NCBI GenBank assembly: GCA_023228925.1
Contig: JALOAF010000029.1
Location: 1-11,533 of the forward strand
DNA: 11,533 bases
Direction of reading: 5' to 3'
Source: Candidatus Absconditabacterales bacterium
GTDB taxonomy: Bacteria > Patescibacteriota > Gracilibacteria > Absconditabacterales > Absconditicoccaceae
Under the pieces are notes generated by a model. The model made no database searches, had not been told where the DNA came from, and saw nothing but the letters and a program-made list of their open reading frames with translations. How positions within the stretch are numbered: the stretch's first letter is position 1; each line of letters opens with the position of its first letter. The position numbers and the translations under genes were made by a program. Shown one piece after another: positions 1 through 6,655 of the stretch.

Positions 1-1832
1 TACATAGCAATTCTATAACGATATGTCAAAAAACCTCTTTCAAGTTGTGACTCTAATATTCTAATAAACTTATTAGCTTTTTCAGTTTTTTTAAGTATAA
101 GATAAAAATCAATAATAAAATTCAATCTTAAAATCTTAAGATTCCCGGAAGATAATTTTTTTTCAATATTTACATATTTTCTATAATATTTCAAAGATAA
201 TCCTAATTTATCAAGCCTTGAATAACAAAGAGCAATTAATGAATAAGTTGCAGAAAGACCAAACAAATCTTGAAGCAGAAGAAGTTTTTCTTCAGCTTTA
301 ACAAAATAATCAATCGCTTCATATAATCTATACTTAGTAAGACTTATAAAACCTTTTGAACGATAAACAGAACCTTTAATCGAATTAATTATAAAAAAGC
401 TTTTTTTATCGTTTTTATCAGCTTTTTTTGCTGCATTTTCAGTAATTTCAATAGTTTTTGTAAAATTAACATAAGCTTTATTAAAATCATGAAGAGCAAT
501 ATAACAATTACTCATTCTATAATTAATCAGAATCTGTCTTAAAATATCTTTATCTTTTTCAAGTGCTTTACCAAAACTGTTAAGAGCTTTTGCAAAATCG
601 TTTATACCCATATAATAATTAGCTTTAATCGAATAATACTCAACATCATCCTTCAACTCTTCAATATCTTTTTCAAGTTCAATATCTTTATTATAAAACA
701 TAAGGCTTTTAAGAATTATTCTTACTTTTTCAACTTCAAATTTCCGGTAATCAGTCTTTTTTATGATATTACAGACAATATCAGATAGTAAATTCAATTT
801 ATTACGATAAACATCAACAGGAATTATATTATTGAGAGTATAATCAACAAATTCTTCCATTTTATCGCATGCTTCAGACATTAATAACATTTTTTCAAGG
901 CATTTAATATCAAACAGGTTATTTTCAAAAGCTTTATTTAAAATAAAACCATATATTTCAAATATATTTTTTTTTGAGGCTGAATTCTGATAATATATCG
1001 CAAAAACCTTTCTCAAGCAATTGTTTTCAAAATTTTCATCTAACATGAGATTAAATCGCAAAAAATCAATAAATTTATCATTATCAAAAAAATAATCAAA
1101 AGATACTTTAAAACAGTTAAAAGAAAGTAGCTGAAGTTCTTTTGAAAATATAGAAAATTTTTCTTTAAATTCCTTCATATAATCAGCAACTATATTTTTA
1201 AAATGATTAGAATTTGCAAGTTCTTCCGGTTTTATCTCATAATTTAATATAAGACTCAATGTTTTATTAAGAAGTTTTGGAATACCACAGCTGATATTTC
1301 TAATAATATAGTAAAAATCACCATATTTTTCATAAAAATCCATTCCCAAAACTGTATTTATATAACTTTTAATTTCTTTTTCATTAAATTCATTTATTCT
1401 GTAAATATAAATCTTTCCTATATCCTGACTAAATAAAATATGTTTTGTTGAAGTTTCAAAAAAAACATGACTTTTAACTAAAATATCTTTTTTGACATAA
1501 TCAAGCAATCCAGAACAATTATCTGAGTTTAAAAACACAACTGAATTTTGTTGTTCTTTAAGAAGACAGAGGATATTTTTATCAAACTCATCTTTCACAT
1601 TTTCAAAATTTTTATTATTTCTAACCGATATATAAAAAATCTTTTTATTTCTTTCGTTTTTTAAAATATAGTTGAATTTGTTTATAACACTTGTTTTACC
1701 AATACCTCTTATACCTTCAACTATATTTATATTGAAATTATCTATGTTTTTGCGAAATTGAAAAACTTCATTTTTTCGAGATACAAGAAAACTGTCATTG
1801 TGATCATTTTCATTTATTACAAAATAATTCAT
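1..1832 (-). CDS. STAND-like P-loop NTPase with TPR-like C-terminal helices (partial)
   Basis: I translated this open frame by hand from the ATG at 1832 to the window edge: 610 codons without a stop, with the C terminus missing. Residues 40-47 form a Walker A loop (GIRGIGKT). SVVFLNSD at 97-104 sits where a Walker B strand belongs, but with Asn-Ser in place of the usual acidic pair. HVFFETS at 122-128 resembles the sensor-1 strand of STAND ATPases, and CGIP at 182-185 resembles their GxP motif. From about residue 420 onward the helices have TPR-like spacing, with repeated A-x-x-x-F/Y and K-A pairs. STAND proteins are ATP-driven switches that use a repeat domain as sensor, often in signalling or defence. 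The degenerate Walker B suggests weak or absent hydrolysis. The start is preceded by an AAGAGAG-like ribosome site. The gene faces away from the STAS gene's end, across a 142-bp gap. Confidence 0.8.
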   Translation of the reverse strand, partial: MNYFVINENDHNDSFLVSRKNEVFQFRKNIDNFNINIVEGIRGIGKTSVINKFNYILKNERNKKIFYISVRNNKNFENVKDEFDKNILCLLKEQQNSVVFLNSDNCSGLLDYVKKDILVKSHVFFETSTKHILFSQDIGKIYIYRINEFNEKEIKSYINTVLGMDFYEKYGDFYYIIRNISCGIPKLLNKTLSLILNYEIKPEELANSNHFKNIVADYMKEFKEKFSIFSKELQLLSFNCFKVSFDYFFDNDKFIDFLRFNLMLDENFENNCLRKVFAIYYQNSASKKNIFEIYGFILNKAFENNLFDIKCLEKMLLMSEACDKMEEFVDYTLNNIIPVDVYRNKLNLLSDIVCNIIKKTDYRKFEVEKVRIILKSLMFYNKDIELEKDIEELKDDVEYYSIKANYYMGINDFAKALNSFGKALEKDKDILRQILINYRMSNCYIALHDFNKAYVNFTKTIEITENAAKKADKNDKKSFFIINSIKGSVYRSKGFISLTKYRLYEAIDYFVKAEEKLLLLQDLFGLSATYSLIALCYSRLDKLGLSLKYYRKYVNIEKKLSSGNLKILRLNFIIDFYLILKKTEKANKFIRILESQLERGFLTYRYRIAM

Positions 1833-1877
1833 AAATCACTCTCTTAATTTATAACTTTATTATTGGAATCAGTTTAT

Positions 1878-1883
1878 ATTATA
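1878..1883 (-). promoter_or_regulatory. Candidate -10 box for the STAND-like gene
   Basis: The minus strand reads TATAAT here, about 45 bases upstream of the ATG at 1832, giving a leader of roughly 39 nt. A -35 box is weak (TTTCTT at 17-bp spacing). In such AT-rich DNA a lone -10 match carries limited weight. Position between a putative terminator and a start codon supports it. Confidence 0.35.
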
Positions 1884-1920
1884 TTACAAAATCCGATTAA
1901 AAGAAATTAATAATAATTAA

Positions 1921-1975
1921 AAAAGAAAAACCTGCGAATAGCGAACGAGTCATAGGAATATAAATATTCGCTATT
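1921..1975 (-). terminator. Putative intrinsic terminator after the STAS gene
   Basis: AATAGCGAA (1937-1945) and TTCGCTATT (1967-1975) are perfect 9-bp complements. They begin at the stop codon of the STAS gene and are followed on the minus strand by TTTTTCTTTTTT. A shifted pairing of GCGAATA with TATTCGC is also possible and places the stem closer to the T-tract. The 21-nt loop is long for a terminator, so this is moderate evidence. It would separate the STAS transcript from the STAND-like gene. Confidence 0.45.
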
Positions 1976-2277
1976 TATTGATTTGAGGATTTGATTTTAA
2001 CAATTCTATCTAAACAGGTAATATTGAAAATATTCATAAGATTACTGTTTACCTCACAAACCTCGATTTTTATTTTTTTTGACAACATTAATATTAAAAA
2101 TTTTGAAAAATCACTCAATGATTCTGAATTTATATATGAAATATCTTTAAAACTAATAATTATTTTTGATAATTCTGATGATTCAGAAACTTCAGCTTCA
2201 ATAATCTTAAAAAACTCAACTGAAATACAATCACTTGGATAAAAATAAATCTTCTCATTTTCATTTAAAATTTTCAT
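1975..2277 (-). CDS. STAS-domain protein (anti-sigma-factor-antagonist-like)
   Basis: A 100-aa single-domain protein. The stretch at residues 38-62, a hydrophobic strand then I-S-Y-I-N-S-E-S-L, matches the STAS core strand and the loop that is D-S-S-G-L in SpoIIAA/RsbV. The later N-x-x-L-x-x-I-F-x-x-x-x-L-D-R-I-V segment (77-93) matches the conserved final helix and strand (usually L-x-x-x-G-L-x-x-x-F/I). The Ser that would align with the SpoIIAA phosphorylation site is kept (S51), but the preceding Asp is Asn and the following Gly is Ser. STAS proteins bind a partner-switching kinase or sensor; none is encoded in the window. The start codon lacks a clear ribosome site but lies 2 bases from the predicted transcription start, suggesting a leaderless message. 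It has its own promoter and terminator, so it is probably a separate unit. Confidence 0.7.
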   Translation of the reverse strand: MKILNENEKIYFYPSDCISVEFFKIIEAEVSESSELSKIIISFKDISYINSESLSDFSKFLILMLSKKIKIEVCEVNSNLMNIFNITCLDRIVKIKSSNQ

Positions 2278-2284
2278 CTTAACA

Positions 2285-2313
2285 ATATTAAGCTTTTAAA
2301 TTTATTTCGTCAA
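2285..2313 (-). promoter_or_regulatory. Promoter of the STAS gene
   Basis: On the minus strand, TTGACG (2308-2313) is separated by exactly 17 bp from TAATAT (2285-2290). The -35 matches the sigma-70 consensus at 5 of 6 positions and the -10 at 4 of 6. Transcription would start at about 2278, immediately before the ATG at 2277, leaving essentially no leader. Confidence 0.5.
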
Positions 2314-2369
2314 CCAATATACAAGGTTTTTTATAACATATATTTGGAATTATCTTGTTTTTACTCGTT

Positions 2370-2951
2370 TTATTCGCTATAGTTAAACAATTTAATGTTT
2401 TCGGGATTTTCCATACCATTAATAATAACATTGCCATTTTTTTTTATTCTGATTTCAACAGAATTATCTATATTTTTAAAATCATTCCATGAATATTTAT
2501 TACTCAAAAACCAGAATCTCTGATTTTCTGAGCCAACAAATGGTCGGGTTTTTTCAGGCAATTTCTGAACATATCTACCTGTTATAAGAACATCTATTTT
2601 ATCAAGACACTTTAAAATAAACTCATTATCGCTAACAAGAAGTTCTTCCATTGTAAATCCAGTAAAAAGAATAATACTATTTGCTTTCAGATTATACAAA
2701 ATATAAAAAAGACTATTTGCCTGCATAAATGGTTCACCACCAGATATTGTAACTCCATCTTCTGAATCTGAAAGTTCTGAAACTATCTCTTTTACAGTAA
2801 TTTTTTGTCCGCTTTCTATATCCCAGGTATGCTTGGCAAAACAACCTTTACATTTATTTTCACAACCTTGTAACCACAGACCATGTCTTATACCCGGACC
2901 TTCAACTTTGGTATTTTTTATTATATTATTGATAAAAATTAATTCTTTCAA
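2370..2951 (-). CDS. NrdG-like radical SAM activating enzyme
   Basis: A 193-aa single-domain radical SAM protein of the anaerobic ribonucleotide reductase activase type. C30, C34 and C37 form the C-x3-C-x2-C motif that binds the 4Fe-4S cluster. EGPGIR (17-22) precedes it, and SGGEP (70-74) is the SAM-binding GGE motif. D-x-L-I-T-G-R-Y at 120-127 and F-V-G-S-x-N-Q at 138-144 also fit NrdG. These enzymes cleave S-adenosylmethionine and abstract a hydrogen from a protein partner, typically a glycine in a C-terminal loop. No glycyl-radical enzyme is encoded here, so the substrate is probably another member of this cluster. The start is TTG; the only upstream in-frame codon after a stop is AAT, so TTG is nearly forced. 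It overlaps the DUF2997 stop codon by 4 bases (TTGA), indicating translational coupling. It is the last gene of the array. Confidence 0.9.
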   Translation of the reverse strand: MKELIFINNIIKNTKVEGPGIRHGLWLQGCENKCKGCFAKHTWDIESGQKITVKEIVSELSDSEDGVTISGGEPFMQANSLFYILYNLKANSIILFTGFTMEELLVSDNEFILKCLDKIDVLITGRYVQKLPEKTRPFVGSENQRFWFLSNKYSWNDFKNIDNSVEIRIKKNGNVIINGMENPENIKLFNYSE

Positions 2952-3175
2952 ATTTTAGTTTTAATTTCCTGATTAATTTTATTGTCAATATTTACTTCAT
3001 TATTAATAATATTTTTTTCGTAATATTCCTCAGTAAATTCAGACTTATAAGTTTCAGCATCTAAAAGTTCTTCAAGAATCTTTATATAAGAAAGACATTC
3101 TTTACCTTTTATACCTGAAGTATTTGCTTCTATTCTACCATCAGGTAATATCTTAATAATAAGTTTTTTTGACAT
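2948..3175 (-). CDS. DUF2997-family small protein
   Basis: A 75-aa protein whose first 30 residues read as strand (K-K-L-I-I-K-I), P-D-G-R (11-14), a second strand, G-I-K-G-K-E-C (21-27), then a helix. This matches what I know of DUF2997, a family of unknown function found next to DUF1257/Ycf35 and Ycf46-type ATPase genes. The Lys/Asn-rich tail (56-75) looks disordered. The start has a strong GGAGG ribosome site 5 nt upstream (3181-3186), after a 33-nt gap from the previous gene. Its stop overlaps the radical SAM start, so the two are likely made in fixed proportion. It could be a small partner or substrate of the radical SAM enzyme; Cys27 and the glycines are the conserved-looking positions. 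Family assignment rests on pattern recall, not on a search. Confidence 0.7.
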   Translation of the reverse strand: MSKKLIIKILPDGRIEANTSGIKGKECLSYIKILEELLDAETYKSEFTEEYYEKNIINNEVNIDNKINQEIKTKI

Positions 3176-3208
3176 TGAAACCTCCAGTTAAATAAGCAGA
3201 TTAAATCA

Positions 3209-4018
3209 CTAATAATCAACTACTCTTCTTCCAAATTTAAACGTTTTTTTTATTTTCTCATCATTATCATTGCTATTACAATTTGATTTATATATACCAA
3301 TAAAACAATTTTTACCCATAAGAACTATTTCATGAGGAGAAAGCCCTAAAAATTCTCCCACTTCTTCAATCGATTCAAAACCATTACGGTTTTTTCTTTC
3401 ATTAATAAAATTATCAGTATTATCCAAATCAAAAAATTCAAGTATAAAGAGAATATCTTTTCCTGCATTATTCAAATCTGTTTTTTTAATATCAATTTGT
3501 TTATTATCAGCAAGAAGTTCTTCAGTTTTTTCCTCAAACGGATTATTTTTTTCAAAAGAAAGGTCTAATCCTTTAAAAAATTGACTAGTTTTTTTTAAAA
3601 ACTTTATAACATTTTTAATATCTTCTAAATCAAGCATATTCATATAAATCTTTTGATTTTCAATTAAAAAAAACCTGCTACTACCATCGTGTTCAATATT
3701 CAAATCAAAAAGAATTTCAAATTTACGAAATTCAGGGTCAGCAAATATTGCTTTCCAATATATTCCTCTTGTGGTAATTGCCAAACCCTCTTTTCCACTT
3801 CCAAATAAAGTATCATCATAAAAGCCAAGTAAATGCTCTTCTTTTTGCAAAAACACAAATCTTTCTCTAGCAATTGCGAATTTTTTCCATGGAATATTTG
3901 GATATATATAAAATCTATTAACAGGAAATACATTTTTATAAAAGAAATTTATAATATTTTCAATTTTTTCATCAACTTGTTTATTAATGTATTTATTGAA
4001 TTTCTTTGCTTTATCCAT
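3209..4018 (-). CDS. PH-like plus helix-hairpin-helix protein with GRRVVDY tail
   Basis: A 269-aa protein counted from the ATG at 4018, which lies 1 nt after the stop of the preceding DUF1257-like gene; a GTG at 4030 would add 4 residues. Residues ~51-141 form a beta-rich domain carrying D-D-T-x-F-G-S-x-K-E-G and T-T-R-G-I-Y-W-K (82-89). These resemble bacterial PH-like domains in which a 'T-x-x-G-I-Y' strand is typical. A charged linker follows. Residues ~186-241 resemble the T2SS-K/ComEA type helix-hairpin-helix, with F-E-S-I-E-E-V-G-E-F-L-G-L. The protein ends in F-G-R-R-V-V-D-Y. The same domain order and tail occur in the gene at 4737-5618. No enzyme motif is visible, so it is probably an adaptor or scaffold of the cluster. 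There is no signal peptide or membrane segment. Confidence 0.75.
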   Translation of the reverse strand: MDKAKKFNKYINKQVDEKIENIINFFYKNVFPVNRFYIYPNIPWKKFAIARERFVFLQKEEHLLGFYDDTLFGSGKEGLAITTRGIYWKAIFADPEFRKFEILFDLNIEHDGSSRFFLIENQKIYMNMLDLEDIKNVIKFLKKTSQFFKGLDLSFEKNNPFEEKTEELLADNKQIDIKKTDLNNAGKDILFILEFFDLDNTDNFINERKNRNGFESIEEVGEFLGLSPHEIVLMGKNCFIGIYKSNCNSNDNDEKIKKTFKFGRRVVDY

Positions 4019-4019
4019 G

Positions 4020-4727
4020 CTAATCAACACTTACCGTAAGAATTATTGTATTATCTTCCAATCTTTCCTCGTTTTCAATTTTATAATTTTGTTTATCCAG
4101 TTTTTCAATAACATTATTATAAGTATGTTGTTGAACTTTTTCTTTATAAATTCTCATTATATCAGTAAGACTTTTATAGATTTCAGGAAGTTTTGTTTCA
4201 TCTTTTACAGTTACTGAATAAAACCCTGTCGAATTTTTAATAAATTCAAGTTGTGTTTCAACAGTATTAACTAAAATACCATTATCTTCAACCATATATT
4301 CAAGACCGATTTTTTTTAAAGTATTCAAGAGCATTTTTTCATCAGTAAAAATTGTCGGAAATGTCCTGATATTTTTTTGAATATTTATATCAGCTGAGAT
4401 TTTTCTGCCAAAACCTTGTGAAATATCGTTTAAAATCCTATCAATATCTTGTTTAGGAATTGAACGATCCAAACAAATATTCCATACACCATCGATTAAA
4501 TCCCAGAAAAAATAATTATTTTTTCCATTATAATGAGATTTATAACTCTGACCAAATCTTTTAATATCAAATCCAGATTTTTTAACAAGTTTGATAAGTT
4601 CAGAAGAGTTTTTAACTCCAACCGGAATTTTAATCTGAGAACTTTCAACAAACTGATTAAAACTTTCTTCACCCATCATTATTCTAAGAGCGATTGCAAC
4701 CGGAATCATAGCAAGTGATACAGACAT
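4020..4727 (-). CDS. DUF1257 (Ycf35)-like protein, copy A
   Basis: A 235-aa protein. Residues ~125-235 have the layout I associate with DUF1257/Ycf35: L-L-x-T-L-K-K-I-G-L, a central strand, then V-Q-Q-H-T-Y-x-x-V-x-x-x-L near residue 198 and a final strand N-E-E-x-L-E-D-N-T-I-I-L-T-V. The N-terminal half has a similar helix/strand pattern (K-K-S-G-F-D-I at 49-55) and may be a divergent second copy of the fold. Residues 3-18 are hydrophobic (V-S-L-A-M-I-P-V-A-I-A-L-R), perhaps a buried or membrane-contacting helix. Ycf35 occurs in plastids and cyanobacteria; its function is not established. The start has a strong AGGAGG site with 5-nt spacing, and that site overlaps the stop codon of the previous gene. 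Clearly paralogous to the gene at 5631-6353. Confidence 0.7.
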   Translation of the reverse strand: MSVSLAMIPVAIALRIMMGEESFNQFVESSQIKIPVGVKNSSELIKLVKKSGFDIKRFGQSYKSHYNGKNNYFFWDLIDGVWNICLDRSIPKQDIDRILNDISQGFGRKISADINIQKNIRTFPTIFTDEKMLLNTLKKIGLEYMVEDNGILVNTVETQLEFIKNSTGFYSVTVKDETKLPEIYKSLTDIMRIYKEKVQQHTYNNVIEKLDKQNYKIENEERLEDNTIILTVSVD

Positions 4728-4736
4728 AATATCCTC

Positions 4737-5618
4737 CTAATAATCAACAATCCTTCTACCATTAAAAGAAATTGAATCAGATTTATTTTTTATATCCCCA
4801 TTTGAAATAATATTGTTTTCTATATAAAATTTTTCAGAAAGCTTCCGGATATTATGAGGTTTTAAATCAATGAATTCTCCAACCTGTTCAATACTTGTAA
4901 AAATCCTTCCTTCCTCTCTAGCCTGCATTATTTTTTCAACTTTATCAATATTCATACCATCAGAAAAAAGAATAATATCAGGATCACATTTTAAAATATT
5001 CATTTTTTTTATCTTAATCTTTTTAAAAGAATCATCTTCAAAAAACTCAGGCATTTCATAAAAATCATACCATTTTTGTTCTTCATCTTCTGGATTCAAT
5101 CTAATTAAATCTTTCTGTATTTTGCCTCTTACAATAAGATCTTTAATATACTTAAAGTCCCATGGACCATGTATTTTACCTTTTATTGAAACAAGATATT
5201 TTCTATTGAAATTTTTATTTCTATATTCTTCAGTGTAAATATTAATTAACCTACAAAGATTTTCAGCATTTGATCTTTTAATATTAGAAATATGAATTCC
5301 ACCATCTGATAAATTCAGTTTTAACAAGGATTTATCAAAATCAAACCATACTTTTTCTTTTAATTTTTTGAAAGGTTCAAAATGATATTTAGTCTTATAT
5401 TTCCAATAAATTCCTCTTGTAGAAAGAACAAAATATTCAAATTCACCATATTTGTTTTTAAAAATATATATAATTAATGAAGTTTCATAGAAAGTTTCAG
5501 GTTGATAAAAATCATCAATTTCAAAATTTAAACTTTTGTCAATATAAGGATAAACATGGAAATACTGCTCTTTTTCCAGCAATTGTTTTAAATTCCATAC
5601 CATTGTCTCTTTTTTCAT
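4737..5618 (-). CDS. PH-like, GYF and helix-hairpin-helix protein with GRRIVDY tail
   Basis: A 293-aa protein. Residues ~15-130 form a beta-rich PH-like domain with S-T-R-G-I-Y-W-K at 66-73, the same strand as in the 3209-4018 protein. Residues ~140-193 look like a GYF_2 (DUF4339) domain: Y-L-V-S-x-x-G-K-x-x-G-P-W, a helix, L-I-V-R-G-K-I, then W-Y at the end. GYF_2 domains usually bind short peptides. Residues ~210-266 are a helix-hairpin-helix of the T2SS-K type, with A-R-E-E-G-R-I-F-T-S-I-E-Q-V-G-E-F. The C terminus is N-G-R-R-I-V-D-Y. The paralogue lacks the GYF domain, so this domain was gained or lost after duplication. ATG at 5618 has AAAGGA 7 nt upstream. It follows the first DUF1257-like gene by 12 nt and precedes the second by 9 nt. 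Confidence 0.75.
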   Translation of the reverse strand: MKKETMVWNLKQLLEKEQYFHVYPYIDKSLNFEIDDFYQPETFYETSLIIYIFKNKYGEFEYFVLSTRGIYWKYKTKYHFEPFKKLKEKVWFDFDKSLLKLNLSDGGIHISNIKRSNAENLCRLINIYTEEYRNKNFNRKYLVSIKGKIHGPWDFKYIKDLIVRGKIQKDLIRLNPEDEEQKWYDFYEMPEFFEDDSFKKIKIKKMNILKCDPDIILFSDGMNIDKVEKIMQAREEGRIFTSIEQVGEFIDLKPHNIRKLSEKFYIENNIISNGDIKNKSDSISFNGRRIVDY

Positions 5619-5630
5619 TTAAAAATCCTT

Positions 5631-6353
5631 TTATCCAACATTAATAGTAATAATTATAGTATTATCAATATTTTTTTCTTCATTTTCAATTTTATATCCA
5701 CTCTCAACCAATTTAGATTTAACATTTTTATATGAAATATTCTGCACATTTTTTCTATAATCATCATCAATCATTTTAAAAACAGTATACACTTCCTTAA
5801 TATCTTCATCTTTTTCAAAAACCAAAAAATAAGGACCATTTTCAGCTTTTTCAAAACCAAGAACAATATTACCAGTCCTACATTTAAAAGAATAATCATT
5901 AAAATCATAAGGATTTAACCTGAATTTTTTTAATGAATCAACAAGAATATCTTTATCTCTAAATTCAGTTATATATCTTGATTTTCTTGAAAGAAATTCA
6001 CCAACATTTGTATTAGTGTCAAAAAGCTTTCTACCACAAGATTTTTCAATTTTCAACAAAACATCTTTTATAAGATTTTCATCATCATAAACTGAAAAAC
6101 TTGCATAATATTTACCAAGAATTTTATCCCAGAAAAAAAAAGTTTTTAATGAAGGAATTTCCGTTTTATAACTCCTGCCAACCTTCTCAATATTAAAACC
6201 AGATTTTTTAACAAAACTAATTAAATCAGATTCAAATCTAATATTTGATTCAATTCTATTTTGATTATTATTTATAAACTCATCAAGACCTTTTTTACCC
6301 AGAGTAACTCTAACAGCCAGAAAAACAGGAACCATCCATAAACTAACCGACAT
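5631..6353 (-). CDS. DUF1257 (Ycf35)-like protein, copy B
   Basis: A 240-aa paralogue of the 4020-4727 protein. Shared features: the start M-S-V-S-L-x-M-x-P-V; K-K-S-G-F-x-I at 49-55; F-F-W-D at 73-76; C-G-R-K-L near 106; and the end Y-K-I-E-N-E-E followed by D-N-T-I-I. The C-terminal half carries the DUF1257-like pattern. It is the first gene of the tight array and is preceded by AAGGAG, 8 nt from the ATG. No convincing promoter was found in the repeat-filled spacer upstream, so transcription may continue from the AAA+ gene or start within the spacer. No catalytic motif is visible, and I cannot give a reaction. Confidence 0.7.
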   Translation of the reverse strand: MSVSLWMVPVFLAVRVTLGKKGLDEFINNNQNRIESNIRFESDLISFVKKSGFNIEKVGRSYKTEIPSLKTFFFWDKILGKYYASFSVYDDENLIKDVLLKIEKSCGRKLFDTNTNVGEFLSRKSRYITEFRDKDILVDSLKKFRLNPYDFNDYSFKCRTGNIVLGFEKAENGPYFLVFEKDEDIKEVYTVFKMIDDDYRKNVQNISYKNVKSKLVESGYKIENEEKNIDNTIIITINVG

Positions 6354-6420
6354 AAAAAAAACTCCTTGTTAAACTTAAAACTTTTGTACTTTTTTTCCCG
6401 CTTCATCTTTTCACTACTTT

Positions 6421-6485
6421 AAAGCAGATCCCGGCTAAGAATCATACCGGGATGACAGAGTATAGAATCATACCGGGATGACAGC
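6421..6485. repeat. Dispersed CCGGGATGACA repeat with hairpin (spacer copy)
   Basis: AAAGCAGATCCCGGCT opens the element. ATCCCGG (6428-6434) pairs with CCGGGAT (6447-6453). A 21-bp unit beginning AGAATCATACC and ending GGGATGACAG occurs at 6438-6458 and again, identical, at 6464-6484. The same opening and unit recur at 8409-8441 on the other side of the AAA+ gene. Such GC-rich palindromic strings in otherwise AT-rich spacers look like a genome-dispersed intergenic repeat family. Confidence 0.7.
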
Positions 6486-6495
6486 CTAAGAAAAT

Positions 6496-6616
6496 GTGAC
6501 TGCAATTTATTCTTTGAAAAATTGCTTGTGACAAGAGTCTTCGACTCTCCGGTGACATAATAACTTTGTTTTTTGTCACGGCTTCACCTGTCACGCTTTA
6601 TCTGTCACGGCTTCAC
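6496..6616. repeat. GTGAC/GTCAC mosaic with three hairpins
   Basis: Three GTGAC words (6496, 6528, 6552) are followed by three GTCAC words (6575, 6590, 6604), the latter inside near-repeats TGTCACG-GCTT or TGTCACG-CTTT. Hairpins: GCAATTT/AAATTGC (6502-6525), AGAGTC-TTC-GACTCT (6534-6548), and GTGACA/TGTCAC (6552-6579). Together with the element at 6421 this fills most of the 302-bp spacer 6354-6655. I see no gene or convincing promoter in that spacer. The hairpins could stabilise or attenuate the transcript between the AAA+ gene and the array. Confidence 0.6.
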
Positions 6617-6655
6617 TCTTTCCCCGATTTTATCCCGGTTTCACCCCGGCTTTTA

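Noticed and set aside
1991..2242. 83-aa plus-strand open frame
   Set aside because: It lies antisense to the STAS gene, lacks a ribosome site and its hydrophobic composition is that expected from the complement of AT-rich codons.
2370..2951. Calling the radical SAM gene nrdG
   Set aside because: No anaerobic ribonucleotide reductase (nrdD) gene adjoins it and it is coupled to DUF2997, so it is more likely a NrdG-like enzyme with another target.
4019..4030. GTG at 4030 as start of the PH/HhH protein
   Set aside because: The ATG at 4018, one base after the preceding stop codon, is better placed for coupled translation; the GTG would overlap the upstream gene and has no better ribosome site.
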